64,000 bases of DNA from Micractinium sp. NFX-FRZ. Its lineage: Eukaryota; Chlorophyta; Trebouxiophyceae; Chlorellales; Chlorellaceae. Location: positions 1-64,000 of the forward strand of contig JAPTJF010000238.1 in the NCBI GenBank assembly GCA_029339195.1, read 5' to 3'. Position numbers and translations under genes: made by a program. Of this stretch, positions 1-12,016 are shown piece after piece (the first letter of the stretch is position 1; every line of letters begins with the position of its first letter). A model generated the notes under the pieces. It did no database searches and was not told where the DNA came from. It saw only the letters and a program-made list of their open reading frames with translations.

Positions 1-104
1 GGGTTGAACAATATGTACGTGGGGCTGGGTATAACGCTCCTTTGGTCTTGATTGTGATGTACGGTTGCACGGGCGGGCGCGGCGGCGGTGGCGCGGCGGC
101 ACAG

Positions 105-1528
105 CGTGGCGCTGAGGAGCAGGCTGCTGCTGCGCGGGAGCTTGAGGTGCGTGGGACGGGCTGAACTAGGAGGTGAAGCAGCTGGAGACAGGTGTATGTG
201 CATTTTTGCTTGCCTAGCCGGGGCACAGCTGCAAGCTTGCGCGTGCGCTTCTGCCTTGCCTGTCCACGAATGTGTACTGCCTGCCTCCCACTCAACCCCG
301 CTTGGCCCCTGCCCCTGTTCAGCGCCCCTGTTCAGCGCCCCTGCCCCTGTTCAGCGCCCCTGTTCAGCTGCTGCTGCCGCTGCTCAATGTTGACTGCATG
401 ACGTGCCCCTTGACTTTCTTTCTTGTGCACTTCCTCAGCCAACACCCTTCCGCTCCAGGTCATGTGTTTCCTGCCTTGAAGACATTGCTGCCTGACCCCT
501 GTTCGCGTGGTCGCGTACCCCCTGCAGATGCTGCTGTTGGATGTTGAGCGCATGATGTGCCAGGGCATGGTGCACAGCGGCATGGCGCTGCAGCAGCTGG
601 GCTGCGTAGCAGCACCCAGCACACCCTTCAACACTGGTGGGTGGCTGGCTGGCTGGGTGTGCAGGCACACAGATTGTTGCGGGCTTGGGGTGGCTTTGTG
701 TGCGAAGGGGCGGTCTAGTTGGGACACGGGCGATTTCCTTCATGCATCTCCTGGAAACACTGATTGAATGATGCCCCGCCTATGTGCGCTCGCACCATCC
801 TTGATACCCATCCCCCCACACAACCAACCCTTATGCCCCCGTGACTCCCGAGCACCCGCCCTCTGCCCACCCTCTGCCCTCCCTGCTTGCCCTGCAGAGG
901 AGCAGCGCTACGATCAGCGCTTTGGGTGCATGGAGACGCTGTTCCGCCCAGAGCCCGCTCCTTACGAGCACTTCAGGGCGGCTACTGACGCCACCGGCCT
1001 GCCACCGGCCCGCCTGCTGGGCCTGGCCGCTGCCTCCTTCCAGCGAGCGGCGGAGCGCGCGGCCGCGCTGCTGGCGGCCCCTCCGCTGCGGGCGCTGCTG
1101 CGGGAGGAGCAGGTGCGTGGTGATATAAGGGACGGTTTGTGACGTCGATGGGGTGTGCTGTGGTTTATTGGAGGATGTGGTGTGATGGGATTTTAGCGTG
1201 CACGGACTCCGTTGCCCTGCTTTTGCCTGCTACTCACAGCTGAGAGACTTTCTCTAGCACCGTCGCCTGGCTGCCGCAGGTGCGGCACCTGGAAGGCCTG
1301 CAGCGCACGGCCACACAAAACGGGGTGGCATGCAAGCTGCTAGCAGCCACCGCAGTCAAAGCGGCGGCAGCAGCAGCGTCGGCAACAGCAGCGGCGGGCG
1401 GCGATCAGGGGCAGGGCGAAGCGGCGGGCGCCCAAGTGCCGCCGCCCTTCCAGGTGTCGTTTGATTTCAAGACGGCGCTCGCGCACAGCACTGCTCAGTT
1501 CTACCCTGCAATTGTGCTGAAGCACTGA
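105..1528 (+). CDS. NAA35: NAA35/MAK10, NatC N-terminal acetyltransferase auxiliary subunit (3' part)
   Basis: NAA35 is the auxiliary subunit of NatC, the complex that acetylates the N-termini of nascent proteins at the ribosome. Only the C-terminal part lies in the window. Exons 528-636, 898-1112 and 1280-1528 join in frame. A further short exon, about 105-146, is less certain, and the gene starts before base 1. The motif EEQRYDQRFGCMETLFRPEP followed by PYEHF, the helical segment after it, and the ending PPFQVSFDFKT..FYPAIVLKH match the NAA35 C-terminus, where a VSFDFS..KYFPVVKLV-type end is conserved. The Ala-rich stretch AAAAAASATAAAGG in the last exon is typical algal low complexity. TGTAA lies 19 bases after the stop. 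The family call rests on remembered conservation, not on a search. Confidence 0.8.
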
Positions 1529-1546
1529 GCCGGCTGCACTGTGAAT

Positions 1547-1551
1547 TGTAA
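1547..1551 (+). terminator. TGTAA poly(A) signal of NAA35
   Basis: TGTAA is the main polyadenylation signal in green algae. Here it sits 19 bases after the NAA35 stop codon, which implies a very short 3' UTR. Confidence 0.5.
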
Positions 1552-1996
1552 CGTGCGGTGCAACATGCCAATCAGGGAGAGAAGTTTCGAACCGGTCAGC
1601 AGAAATTGACTGCAGGTCTGCGGGTGCAGCCCGGGCAGCCACCGACAGGCAGGAGTGCAGGCGGGAGTGCAGCAGACAAGGGTCGTGGGTCAAGCTGGCG
1701 CTCCGCTGCGCCCCTCTTCAATACAGTATCACAAATTCTCGATCGGTCCGCGGTTGGCCACGGGGGAGGGCCTGCATTTACTGAGAACGCACCCGGGTGA
1801 CGGTGGTGGGTAACAACCGGTGACGTGGCGTCAGGTGATGACAGCGACAGGCCAGCGACAGTTGGCTGTCGCACACTGCAATCACACTTCGCACCGTCAA
1901 TTCAACACACTTTGACCTTCTTGAGGCCCAACTTACGCCTCCCACTTTTCAGTTGCGGTGCCGCGGCCAATGGCTCAGTGACGCAGCGGCAGCTCA
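1552..1996 (+). promoter_or_regulatory. 5' region of the TSP1/EGF protein gene, with a bZIP-type box
   Basis: This stretch lies between the NAA35 3' end and the ATG at 1997 and holds no convincing gene. TGACGTGGCG at 1821-1830, followed by TCAGGTGATGA, resembles a plant bZIP site of the C-box/G-box hybrid or UPRE (TGACGTGG) type. I see no clear TATA box. The region must hold the promoter and 5' UTR of the next gene. That the box is functional is inference. Confidence 0.35.
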
Positions 1997-4900
1997 ATGC
2001 TCCGTCTCGCCGCGCTCCTTCTGCTGCTTCTGGCCGCCTGCGGCCCGCGGGCATCGGCCCGCGAGGCTTGCACCTTCGCGGCCCAGCAGCCCCGCTTTTG
2101 GCAGGCCTCAACCTCCCTGTCCGCGCTGCACGTCGCGCCCCAGGGCAGCTTCTTCCTTGGCGATGCCCTGTTGCGCACCCTGGCCCGCCAGCTGGGCCTG
2201 GAGGAGTGCCAGGTGCAGCTGACCGCCGGGCAGCCGTGCGCCACGGCGCTCGCCGCCGCCCCCTGCTCCGACCCGCTCTGGCTCTGCGGCGGCGAGCTCA
2301 CCGTCTCCAACAGCGTCTACCAGGCCGCCAGGAGCGGGCTGTGCGGCGCTACCGCGCCTGCACCCAGCATTACTGCAAGCACTGCCTTCAACGGCACCGA
2401 GGCGGCCGCTCCACCGCCGCCGCCTCCCGCATGCCAGACCCTGGACGACTTCCCCGCCATCGCCCACTTTGTGGCCTCTGATGCCTGCGAGCCCGTCTGC
2501 TTTGCCCAGCTTCAGCGTGCTCCCCCCGCAAGCGGCGGCGCCGCACGGCTGGCCCCGCCGGCGCCGCCCCCGGCCGCTGCCGGCACCTGCTACACCTTCA
2601 CCCTCCAGGTGGACGCCGCCAGCGAGGCGGAGGCCGCCACATCAGCCGCCAACCTGCACAACGCCACCACTGCGGGCGCGCTGCAGGATGCCCTGGGCAG
2701 CTACGCTGCCGGCTCAGAGCGCATCCAGTTTGTGGTTGGCGAGTCGGGTGAGCACTTGTTAGAGGAGTTGTGAGCGAGTTGTGGAGGTGGGGCGTGCAGG
2801 GAACCTGAGGTGTGCGGGGGGGGGCTGGCTAAAGAGAAGGGGCAGCGGGACTGGCGGGAAGAAGTAGCACCAGGCGCACATCACCTCCCATTGACTGCTC
2901 TTCTTCGCACCCTGAGTGTTGCCTACCTTATCACCACTTGCCACGCTGAATGTCTGCTTGCCACCCTCCCTCGCCTGCAGAGGTGGTTACCGTGGTTGGC
3001 TTCGGCTTCTTCCCGCCCCCCAGCCCGCCCCCACCTCCCAGCCCCCCACCACCGCCCCCATCTCCGCCGCCACCCTCTCCGCCCCCACCGCTGCTCCCCT
3101 TCCTCCCTAGCAACTCTTCTGAGGAGGGAGTTGACCCCTCTGTCAGCTCCCAGTCCATGGATGACAGCGGGCAGCTGCTGTATGGCGAGTGGGGCGCCTG
3201 TAGCGCCGACTGCGGCGACGGCTGGCAGACGCGCACCGCCAGCTGTATCTCCGCCAGCGGGGCGCTGCTGTCGCTGGCGCAGTGCCCCCAGGGCAGCGAT
3301 GCCGTCACCTACCGCGCCTGCAAGTGCGTACTGGGGGCCTTGCTGGGTGAAGAGGAGATGGGTAGTCAGCCTGGGAAGCCCTTCGCCCTGTCCCCGTGAT
3401 TCTGCTCTCAACACCACCCCGTGCCCACACGTTTTTTGCTGCCTGCGCGCATGGTATCCTGCAGGGGTCCCTCGTGTGCCTCCCCCTACTGGCAGTACTC
3501 TCCCTGGAGCGCCTGCAACGCCACCTGCGGCAGCGGCACATCCATCCGCAGCGCCACCTGCGAGGGCCCAGCAGGCAGCTCCTGCCCCTCCGGCTCCGTG
3601 CAGCCCACCGAGCAGGAATGCAACACCGCCGCCTGCGACGTGTTTGCGTGGCAGGTTGGCGAGTGGGGGCCCTGCAGCACCACATGCGGAGGTGAGTGCC
3701 AGGGGCGCTGACCGCAGGGTGAATGCTGCAGGCCATGCTTGCCTGCGGCAGAGCTGGCGGGCAGTGGCAGATCAAGGCCTGGTGCTGGTTGTGCATGCAG
3801 CTGGGGCCTGCGCTTCAGATGCGTACCTCCCGCAGCGCCCTGCACATCAGCCTCATGCGTCCCTGTTCCCTCGATTGCTGCTATGCCGTGCAGGTGGCGC
3901 CCAGTCAAGGCCGGTCATGTGCATGGACTCTGCCGGCCAGGCGGCCCCCGAGGAGCAGTGCTCCGCCGGCGCCAAGCCCGCGGTTGAGCAGCCCTGCAGC
4001 TCTCAGCCCTGCGACTTCTGCTCCGACAACGACTGCTTCGGCAATGGCCTCTGCACCGATGGCGCCTGCACCTGCAGCCCCGACCTGAACTTTACCGGCA
4101 CCCACTGCCAGGTACGCGGCGGGTGGGGGCCGGTGGGGTGGGGCGCCGGCGCCTCGCCAGCGCTTGCACGCCTAGAGACGCCCAGAGCAAGCAAGGTACC
4201 ACTCACGGCCGCTGTGGGGTGATGAGCGCATGCTTGGCGGCTGACGTGCCGGTGCCGCCTGCCCTTCCCCGCTTCCTGCAGGTGCCCCTGGACTGCTCCA
4301 CCGGGCTGGTAGACATCCAGCTGCAGTGCTGCCCCTCTGGGGTTGTCAGCTCCGCTGGCACCTGCTGCCCTGCTGGCACTGAGCTGGACCGCGATGGCGC
4401 CTGCTGTGCCTCGGGCACCATTGATGCCTGCGGCCTGTGCGGGGGCGGCGGCAAGTTTGTGGACATCGCTGGCACCTGTTGCCTTACTGTGCCGGACGCA
4501 AACGGCATCTGCTGCCAGGTGCGCTGCGCTTGTAGGGCGAGGGAGCAGGCAGCGCCGTGCCCTGGTAAACTGCAGCACAGGCCCGCATGCATGCCTGGAT
4601 GTGATCCTTAGCTGCGTGCACCCTGTACGCCTTACTGCTGTTGCTCGCCGCCAAAGGGGCTCCCCTCCTGTTCTGCCTTTGAAATTTCCGAAATCCTCTT
4701 CCCCTGCAGAGTGGCGTGGTGGATGAGTGCGGCGTGTGCGACGGCATGGGCAACAGCTGCGCTGTGGACCTGCGCCTCACGCTGGAGGTCTCCCCCTCCC
4801 TCGTCATGGGCACCGCCATTGAGGTGCGCTGCCAGCGGTGGAGTGGGCTTGGTGGCATGTGTGGGCGCCTGTTGACAGCATCTGCTCGCTGCGTCATGCC

Positions 4901-7900
4901 CCCGTCTCTGAGCGTCCCTATCGCGAGTCCTGCCCATCCTCACGTCCCGCTCCTGCCTTCCTCCCCCCTCCCCCGCCACAGGAGGCACCGCTGGAGGCGC
5001 TTCTCTCCAACCTGACGGCCGCCTTGCAGCTGCCTGAGGGGTCGCTCAGCCTGGACATGCTCCAGGAGGTGGCGCCCCCCACCTCTGAGCTGGCAGTGTC
5101 TGAGGGCGGCTCCGGCCGCCGCCTGCTGGTGGTCGCCAAGCCCCAGAGCGGCGCTGTCTACCTGACTGATGCCCTCACCCTGAACCCCGATGCCATGGCT
5201 GAGGGGGATGGCGGGCAGTTCTCGGCGGCCTGGATGAATGCCGTGCTGAAGCAGGCGGCTGCCACCCAGAAGGACAGCGACCCTGTAAGGCTGGCCAGCG
5301 GCACCGGCGTGCAGCGGTGAGCATGCGGGGCGGTGGTTGGAGGGGCTCTTTGGTGTGGTAATGCAGGTAATGTGCAATGGCATGGGCATAAGTCCTGTTT
5401 GCTGCCAGGAGGAGCGATGCAGCCGTGCTGAATGAGGTGCGCTGGGCCACATCTTGATGGCACGCTGCTGAGCGCAGCCACGGCGCCTGCATCTGCATAC
5501 AGTTTCCCCTGATGTTTGCCTCCCTGTCTTGCCCCACCCTGCAGCGTGGGCGTGTGCGGCAACGGCATCTGTGAGCTGGCCGAGCGCAGCGTGGAGGGCC
5601 TGGTCGAGGGCAGCTGCCCGCAGGACTGCGGCGTGGAGACCAAGGTGGGTGGTGTTGAGAGCATAGGCCAGTGAGTGGAGGCGTGTGCGCTACGGATGCA
5701 CAGTGCAGCATGCGTGCCAGTGGGTGCCACTTGCATATGCCGGCCCTGACTCTCACACACCCAGTGTATGTGCCTCCTCAAATGCAGGCCTGCCCAGACG
5801 ATTGTGCCTCCGGGGTGTGCCTGCCCGCCAGCGGCACCTGCGAGTGCTTTGCCGGCTACGTGGGTGCCTCCTGCCAGGAGTGTGCCACCGGCTATGTCCA
5901 GGTGAGCATGGCTATGGGGTTATGAGGTGGGTTCAGCGTGACGCAGTGGTATGGCGTCGCTGCTGCACTGGCTGCCCATGGCTTACCGCTGGCGGTCCCA
6001 ACAACAGCGTATGCAACTCTGCACCTCCGCACTCCTCCCTCCCCTGCAGGTCAATGGCGCCTGCGTGGCCGACGTGGTGGCTCTGGGCCTGGCCTCTCCC
6101 GCCGTCGCCCCCACGGACTCTGGTACCGGCACCGTGAACAGCGCAGGTCAGGGGGCGGGGGGCAACAGACAAGCAAATGTTGGCTGGGAAGGTGATGCTG
6201 CCTGCGTGCGCCTGAGCAGAGGCTCCCAGTCCCATCCCTCCAACCTCCCTGACCCGCCTCCTCCCCCTCTCCATGCCCCTTGCCCTGCCCCAGACAAGGG
6301 TGGCGGCGGCGTCAACGTGGGCGCCATCGTGGGCCCAATTGTGGCGCTCGTCGCTCTGGCCGTGGCCGTTGCTGCCTTCTTGATCCACCGTCGCCGCCGC
6401 CAGGCCTTCCTCAACTTTGCGGCCAGCTACCCCACCTCCTCGCACTCGGGCTGCCACTCAGGTGCGCCTGCCTGCCTGCCTGCCCGCCCTCACTCGTGGA
6501 TGGAATGGGCGGGCTGCTGGTGGGCTTGGCAGCTACCCAACACCCACCTGGACCTCTCTCCCGCTGTTCCTCCTCTGCCCTCGTCCGCAAAGTATTGCTG
6601 ATTTGGTCCGGCCCTGCTGCCGCAAGCCGCCCTGCCTGTCTCTGCACATGAGCAGGCAGCCCTCCACTGGCAGCTGCCATCCCATTCTTCTGCCCTCTGC
6701 AGGTGACCTGGAGAGCCAGTACACCTCTGCCCAGGATGGCGGCGTGTCTGAGACGCGCAGCCTGCGTGAGAAGTTTGGCAGCGCCAGCAGCATGGGTGGG
6801 TTCAGCTCGCAAGGCGGCACGGCAGGCACCGCGGGCAGCGGGGGGCACAACCTGCGGGCCTCCCAGGAGTCCCTCATGATGCTGCGCAGCAGCCAGGAGC
6901 AGTTCAAGAACCTTGCTGCTGCTTCCGGCAGCACTGGCGCGCTGGCCGCCGGCGCTGCGGCTGCCGCTGCGGCTGGCGCCCCTGCGGCTGCTCCCACACC
7001 AGGCTTCCAGCATGCACCCATGGCCTCTGCCACCCCCGGCCAGATGGACACCCTGCCGCTGCGCCAGTCGCTGAGCAGCTCTGGGCGGGGCGGGTCCCAC
7101 CCCACCTCTGCTGTCCAGAGCTCCTCACAGAACACGGGTGGGTGGGTCGGTAGGGTAGGTGGGCAGGGGCAAGACGGGGGCACTGTGTGTGTGAGGTGCT
7201 TACGGCGGTGCTGGCTGGGGTAGGTGGGTGCAGTTGTCAACGAGAGCTTTGATGTGACGTTGACAGGGGACAAAAGGCTGGCATGCATGCTCGCTGTCTC
7301 CCACTTTGCCCCCCAACCTGCCGACCGTGCGCTCCCCCGCACCTGCTTCTCCCCGTGTGTGCGTGTGCCTGTGCAGGCAGCAGCGGGGACAATGCCGTGT
7401 CGGCATCGTCCCAGCTGGGCGCCGAGAGCCCCGAGATGGCAGCTGCCTCCATGGCGGTGCACCCCATGATGTCTGCCGCCCCCTCCATGCTCAGTGTGCC
7501 CCGGACTGCCGTGCACGCCTCCCTGGGAGAGCACCTTGCTGGTGTGATGATGCAGGCGAGGAGGGGAGGGCCTGGCTGGGCAGCTTCATGTGGTGGCGCC
7601 CACCCTGCCCACCCTACGCATGCTCTCGTGCGCTGGCCTGTTTGCGCCCTGGGTTGCTGGTCAGCCGTACAGCGCATCCCTGGCCTTACATGCCCCTGCA
7701 CACCTCTCCCCCTCACCCTCCCCTCTCCGTTCCCACCCTGTTCCCCTGCCCTCCCTGCAGAGCTACACCTCCTCCCCCATGGACCCCCAGGCCCGCCTGT
7801 TCTACAACCCCGCCTACAACACCGAGCCTGGCATGTCGGACAGCAAGAGCCTGGCCAGGTGGGGTGGGCTGGAGGGCAAGTATGAGTGGTGCTGAGAACA

Positions 7901-10765
7901 TGCATGCCGGGCCACAGTACAAGAGGTGCGGGTTGGTGGCTGGGCTAACAAAGTGCACCAGGCAGCCTCGCAAGCCGCACTTGCAAGTTGCTGGTTGCGT
8001 CACTGCCGCCCCTTTTTGGCCCCATGCTGTGCAGCGCCTCGCACGTGCCTCGCCCCGGTTTCCCTATGCGTGCGCATCACAGCGCACGCCCCAGCCTGGG
8101 CGGCACTGCCACCACCACCACCATCTCCGAGGCGCCCCAGCAGCAGGGCATGGGAGTGGACCCCACGGCGCGCCGCCTGCAGACCGTCGGCCGCAGCATG
8201 GACAGCCTGGACACGCGGGAGCGCAGGTGGGCGTGGCCAGATCAAAGGGTGGGGTTGCAGAGATGTGCTAGAGGTGTGTCTGCCCTGTGGAATCCACATA
8301 GTGTGGCATGGAGTCCAGGGATGCACGCATGCATGCCATCAGGCCTGGCTCACAATAGCTGCTGCTCCTGGCACACTGCAGGCACAAGCTGGACAGGCTG
8401 CGTGCTGCGGTGGAGGCGCTGGAGGCGGATGCGGCGGAGGGCCGGCTGGGCTCCGGCAGGAGGTGAGCCAGTAGCCCAGCACTCTGTGTTGTTTAAAGGC
8501 AGGCATGCAGCACATGCTTGCCGAACACGTGCACACCCTACCACATGTCTGCATTGTTGCCCGCATGCAGTGCAATTGACAATGGTACAATGCTACCACC
8601 TCATGACGTTGTGCTAACCAATGAACTGGTTGACCCCGGCAGGGCTGCTGGCCCCGGTGAGCTGGAGTCCCCCTCCACCCAGGTCAACGTGCGCGCAAGC
8701 GTGGAGTCAGGTGAGCCTGTGTTACGCAGCAAGTGCTGGTGTCCGTTGAAGGATGCAGCAGCTGCTGTGCTGAGCTGCAGACTGCTTGCCATATGGCCAA
8801 GCTGCCTGCGGTTGGTTGCACCCCAGCTCCTGCTGCTTGCCAACCGGCGCTCCTCTGCTCCCCGATCCGCCCGCAGTCTGCTGGATGGGCCAGGATGAGG
8901 ATGGCGCCCTCGTGTCCCCTCTGGCGCTGTCAGCTGGTGCTGCAGCGCAGCGCCAGGTTAGTAAGGACAGCACAGGCTGCCCAGCCATATCTTGTTGTTC
9001 TGATCCGGTGGGGAAGGCAGGCAGGCATATTACAGCTCCGACCAGCTTCTGCGCTGCCCAGCCCCATCTGCCTGCACCCCGCCCGCACCCCACCCCACAC
9101 CACACCAAACGACCTCCGCCGCTGCATCCCCCTTGCCACCGTGCAGTTCCTGGGTGGCCGCCCCGAGGTGCCGCGCCTGCAACTGGGCAGGATCCAGTCG
9201 GCTGATGACGAGGAGGAGATGAGTGAGGAGGGGGAGGAGGGGTACGAGGATGCACCAGAGGCCTCGCCCCAGCCGCACGTCCCCGCGGCCCGGCCCGCCC
9301 GCCCCGTGGTGCCGCTGCTGTTGCTCAGCAAGCTCAACCCGGCAGCAGCAGGCCAGATCAGCCAGCAGCAGCAGGCACCAGTGCAGGCAGAGCACCTCCC
9401 TGCAACCAACTTTGTTGGCACCGGCCCCACGGAGGCCGCCTACCCTTATGGCCCCGCCAGCTTGCCGCTCACCGGGAGTGATGACGGTGAGCATGCAAGG
9501 GTGTTGGGATTCAGGGCAGCCTGCTGTGGGCCTGGCTGGCATCCACGCTTGCCTGCTGTCCAGTCTGCATCGCTTGTTGCTCTGCCAGCGCCGAGCCTGC
9601 CGCCTGCCGTCAGCTGGCCGGGTGTCCGTCCCTCACCACCCGCACAGGCCTGGCCCCCGCCGACCCCCTTGACGACCTGGACTCCATGCTGGGCAGCGCC
9701 CGCAAGCCGCAGCCCTCTGCCCGCAACATCCTGGCTGCCGGCTTCAGCAAGCTGCTGGCCCCGCTGCGCTCGGCCAAGCGGCAGGCCCAGGGTGACACCG
9801 ACTGGGCGCGCACGCCTCGCTCCTGGGGCGCCAGCTCGGGTGGGTGGGTGGGTGAGCAGAGGGGCTGCGAGGGCGGGTACACTGGGGGTGAGGGGGGCAG
9901 GCACCTGCATGTGCTTGACCAATCACTGATGAGCAGCAAGTGCGAGGTGCACGCTTGTCACGCCTGTTGCGCCTACCTTGCCTCGTCTCTCACCTCGCCC
10001 CTGCCTGCCCGCCTCCCTCGCCCTGCAGGCATGCAGCGCACGCGCGCGGAGAGCAGCCTCCAGCGCAGCACAGACGTGGAGGAGCACCAGCACTACCACC
10101 ACGACCCGCACCCCGGCTACGGCTATGGGCCTCACGAGCTGGAGGGAGAGGAGGACATGGAGGACCCGGGGCCGTCTGCCAGCCAGACCATGGGGATGGG
10201 CAGCCCCAGCGCCAACGGGGCAGTGGGCACTGACATGTCGCCGGGCGTCACGCAGGCCACCAGCGGGCCTGCCCTGTCGGGCGCCACTGGCGTGGCCCGC
10301 TACCTCGACACCCCGCGCGGCCGCCTGCTGCAGACGCTGGCGTCGGAGGCGGTGGCGGTGCAGGCGCAGCGGGGTCACGCGCAGCATGCAGCAGCGGCGG
10401 CTGCAGAGGCGGAGGCCTCGCTGCCCAGCTACAGCGACGTGCTGGATACCGTGGAGGCCGCTCTGCAGTCGGCTGCCTCCTCTCCCTCCAAGATCCCACG
10501 GGCCAGCGGGCGTGCACACCCCGGCGGGCTGCACCAGCAGCAGCTGTACGCCGGCAGCAGCCCCTCCAGGATCCCGCGCCCCGCGGCGCTCTCTATCCCC
10601 GTGCCCCACCACCAGCAGCAGTACCAGCAGCAGCAGCAGTGCCACCGCTACCTGGACGAAAACGTCAGTGCCCCGACCAGCCCTGGCAAGGAGGCGGCAG
10701 CGGCGGTGCGCCCTGCTGGCGTGCTGCGCGGCAGCATTGAGAACCTGCCCCGCTACGAGAACTAG
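1997..10765 (+). CDS. single-pass membrane protein with TSP1 and EGF-like repeats and a long cytoplasmic tail
   Basis: Twenty-one exons join in frame to 1,701 residues: 1997-2747, 2981-3323, 3465-3691, 3894-4111, 4282-4518, 4710-4823, 4982-5316, 5545-5644, 5788-5901, 6050-6146, 6294-6461, 6703-7137, 7377-7555, 7761-7858, 8035-8226, 8382-8462, 8643-8710, 8877-8956, 9147-9486, 9648-9839, 10029-10765. A signal peptide (MLRLAALLLLLLAAC) leads into a Cys-containing domain and a (SP)n/PPP linker (about 258-290) like that of algal wall glycoproteins. Three TSP1 repeats follow (YGEWGACSADCGDG, WQYSPWSACNATCGSG, QVGEWGPCSTTCGG), then EGF-like and Cys-rich modules (CSDNDCFGNGLC, ACPDDCASGVCL). One membrane span (VGAIVGPIVALVALAVAVAA, about 852-877) ends in HRRRR. 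The tail of about 820 residues is Ser-, Gln- and Ala-rich with two SxIP motifs. It looks like an adhesion or receptor protein; no enzyme domain is visible. The ligand is unknown. One intron begins with GC. Confidence 0.82.
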
Positions 10766-10950
10766 CCAGCAAAACGCTGAGAACCAATTCGCAAGCAGTG
10801 GAGGCTGTGGGCGCAGCGCCGTTGGTGCCACGTGCTGAGCGTTGATTGCCCACCCCTCCCACCGGATGTGGTAAGCAAGTACACTCGCCTGCTGCGGGCC
10901 TGCTGCTGAGGTGCAGCGCCCGCATGCCCGGCTCAAATGTCTGTTCTTTA

Positions 10951-11468
10951 TCCCAACACTTCCTTCTCCCCTGATTGCCCTACCCCTGCCCCCTGATTGC
11001 TACCTCGACAGTCGCTGCTGTTGATTTTGTATGAAATACCTTCCGTCTGTTGCGTTTACTTCTTCTTACCCTCCCTCCCTCCCCTGGGAGGGCCCGGCCG
11101 CAATGCCGCCTCCCTGACAAGTGACACTGGTGTAACGCAGGGGTACCACGCCCGCCAGAGGTCACTGTGGAGAGGCTGGGGGTAAATTGGTCCCTCAGGA
11201 CTTGAACAGTCAGGCATGGCTTACGTTGTTGTGTGTGTGGACACTTTGCGGAGATCAGGAAGGAGCAGGAAACATGGTACAGCAGCAAAGGGAAGCAAGG
11301 GGGAAGAATCACATGTGTTGCGAGCTACCTAACAGAGGGCATGAGTTGGGTCGAGAGCTCAAGCACGGCTCGCATAATGGATTGCATGACATGCTCAGCA
11401 ACTTGAGGCGCCCTGCTCGCCTCGTCTGCCCGAGACCCTGTCATGGGCTGGCCGTAACCTGTGCCCCA
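10951..11468. repeat. direct repeat copy A (about 0.5 kb, diverged)
   Basis: By eye this aligns end to end with 14236-14791, at perhaps 75-80 per cent identity with small indels. Shared landmarks in order are CAACACTTCCTT, CCCTGATTGCTACC, CCTCCCCTGGGAGGGCCCGG (a short hairpin), ACTGGTGTAACGCAGGGGTA, GGAAGGAGCAG, GAATCACATGTGTTGC and GAGCTCAAGCACGGCTCGCA. It follows the TSP1/EGF gene and carries its likely poly(A) signal. Confidence 0.8.
11131..11135 (+). terminator. TGTAA poly(A) signal of the TSP1/EGF gene, inside repeat copy A
   Basis: TGTAA lies 366 bases after the stop, within the most conserved core of the repeat, just after a CCTCCC-CT-GGGAGG hairpin. The second repeat copy has the same signal in the same setting. 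Confidence 0.45.
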
Positions 11469-12016
11469 ACCTCCGAGTGCTCAGTGGGAGCACCCCACGC
11501 AACGTACTCAGCGCGGTCTTCCTCGCTCAATATGCTTGTAATCAAACTTAGCTCAATTCAGACTGTACCGCCTGACATCCACACCTTGGGCCCCCTCTGC
11601 TCTCTCTTCTGGCACCCCGCTCGCCTCCCGCCAAGCTGCGCCACCCGCCAGGCACCGTTGCCCCATTGTTGCCACCTGCTGCTGCACTGTCATGTATTAC
11701 ACCCCCAGGGGGACATGCAGTGCTGCCGCAACACAGAATCAGGCAGGAGCCCATGATGGAGATGGGACAGCAGCGGCGGCAGGCGGGAAGACCCAGTCAG
11801 GCCCGTCGTAATCACAGGTCACATGTGAACTGGCCGGGCCATCCGGGGGAAGGGCCCTCCCGTCCTTGATTTCAGCCCTGTCCAGACTTGTCTGATCGGA
11901 TCTAGCCAAGTTCCGCCCTGACCAGACCTGCGGCGCCTTTGGGTTTCCCACTCGCGGTGCAGCTGGTCCACTGCCCCTCGCGCGCAACCGCCCACACAAA
12001 CGCCCTACAGCGAGCA

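Larger units (their letters stand above)
10766..12016. other. 3' UTR of the TSP1/EGF gene and intergenic DNA with repeat copy A
   Basis: No gene is supported here. The stretch holds the 3' UTR of the upstream gene, a TGTAA signal inside repeat copy A, and the 5' region of the next gene. Short open frames exist but have no protein-like composition. Confidence 0.5.
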
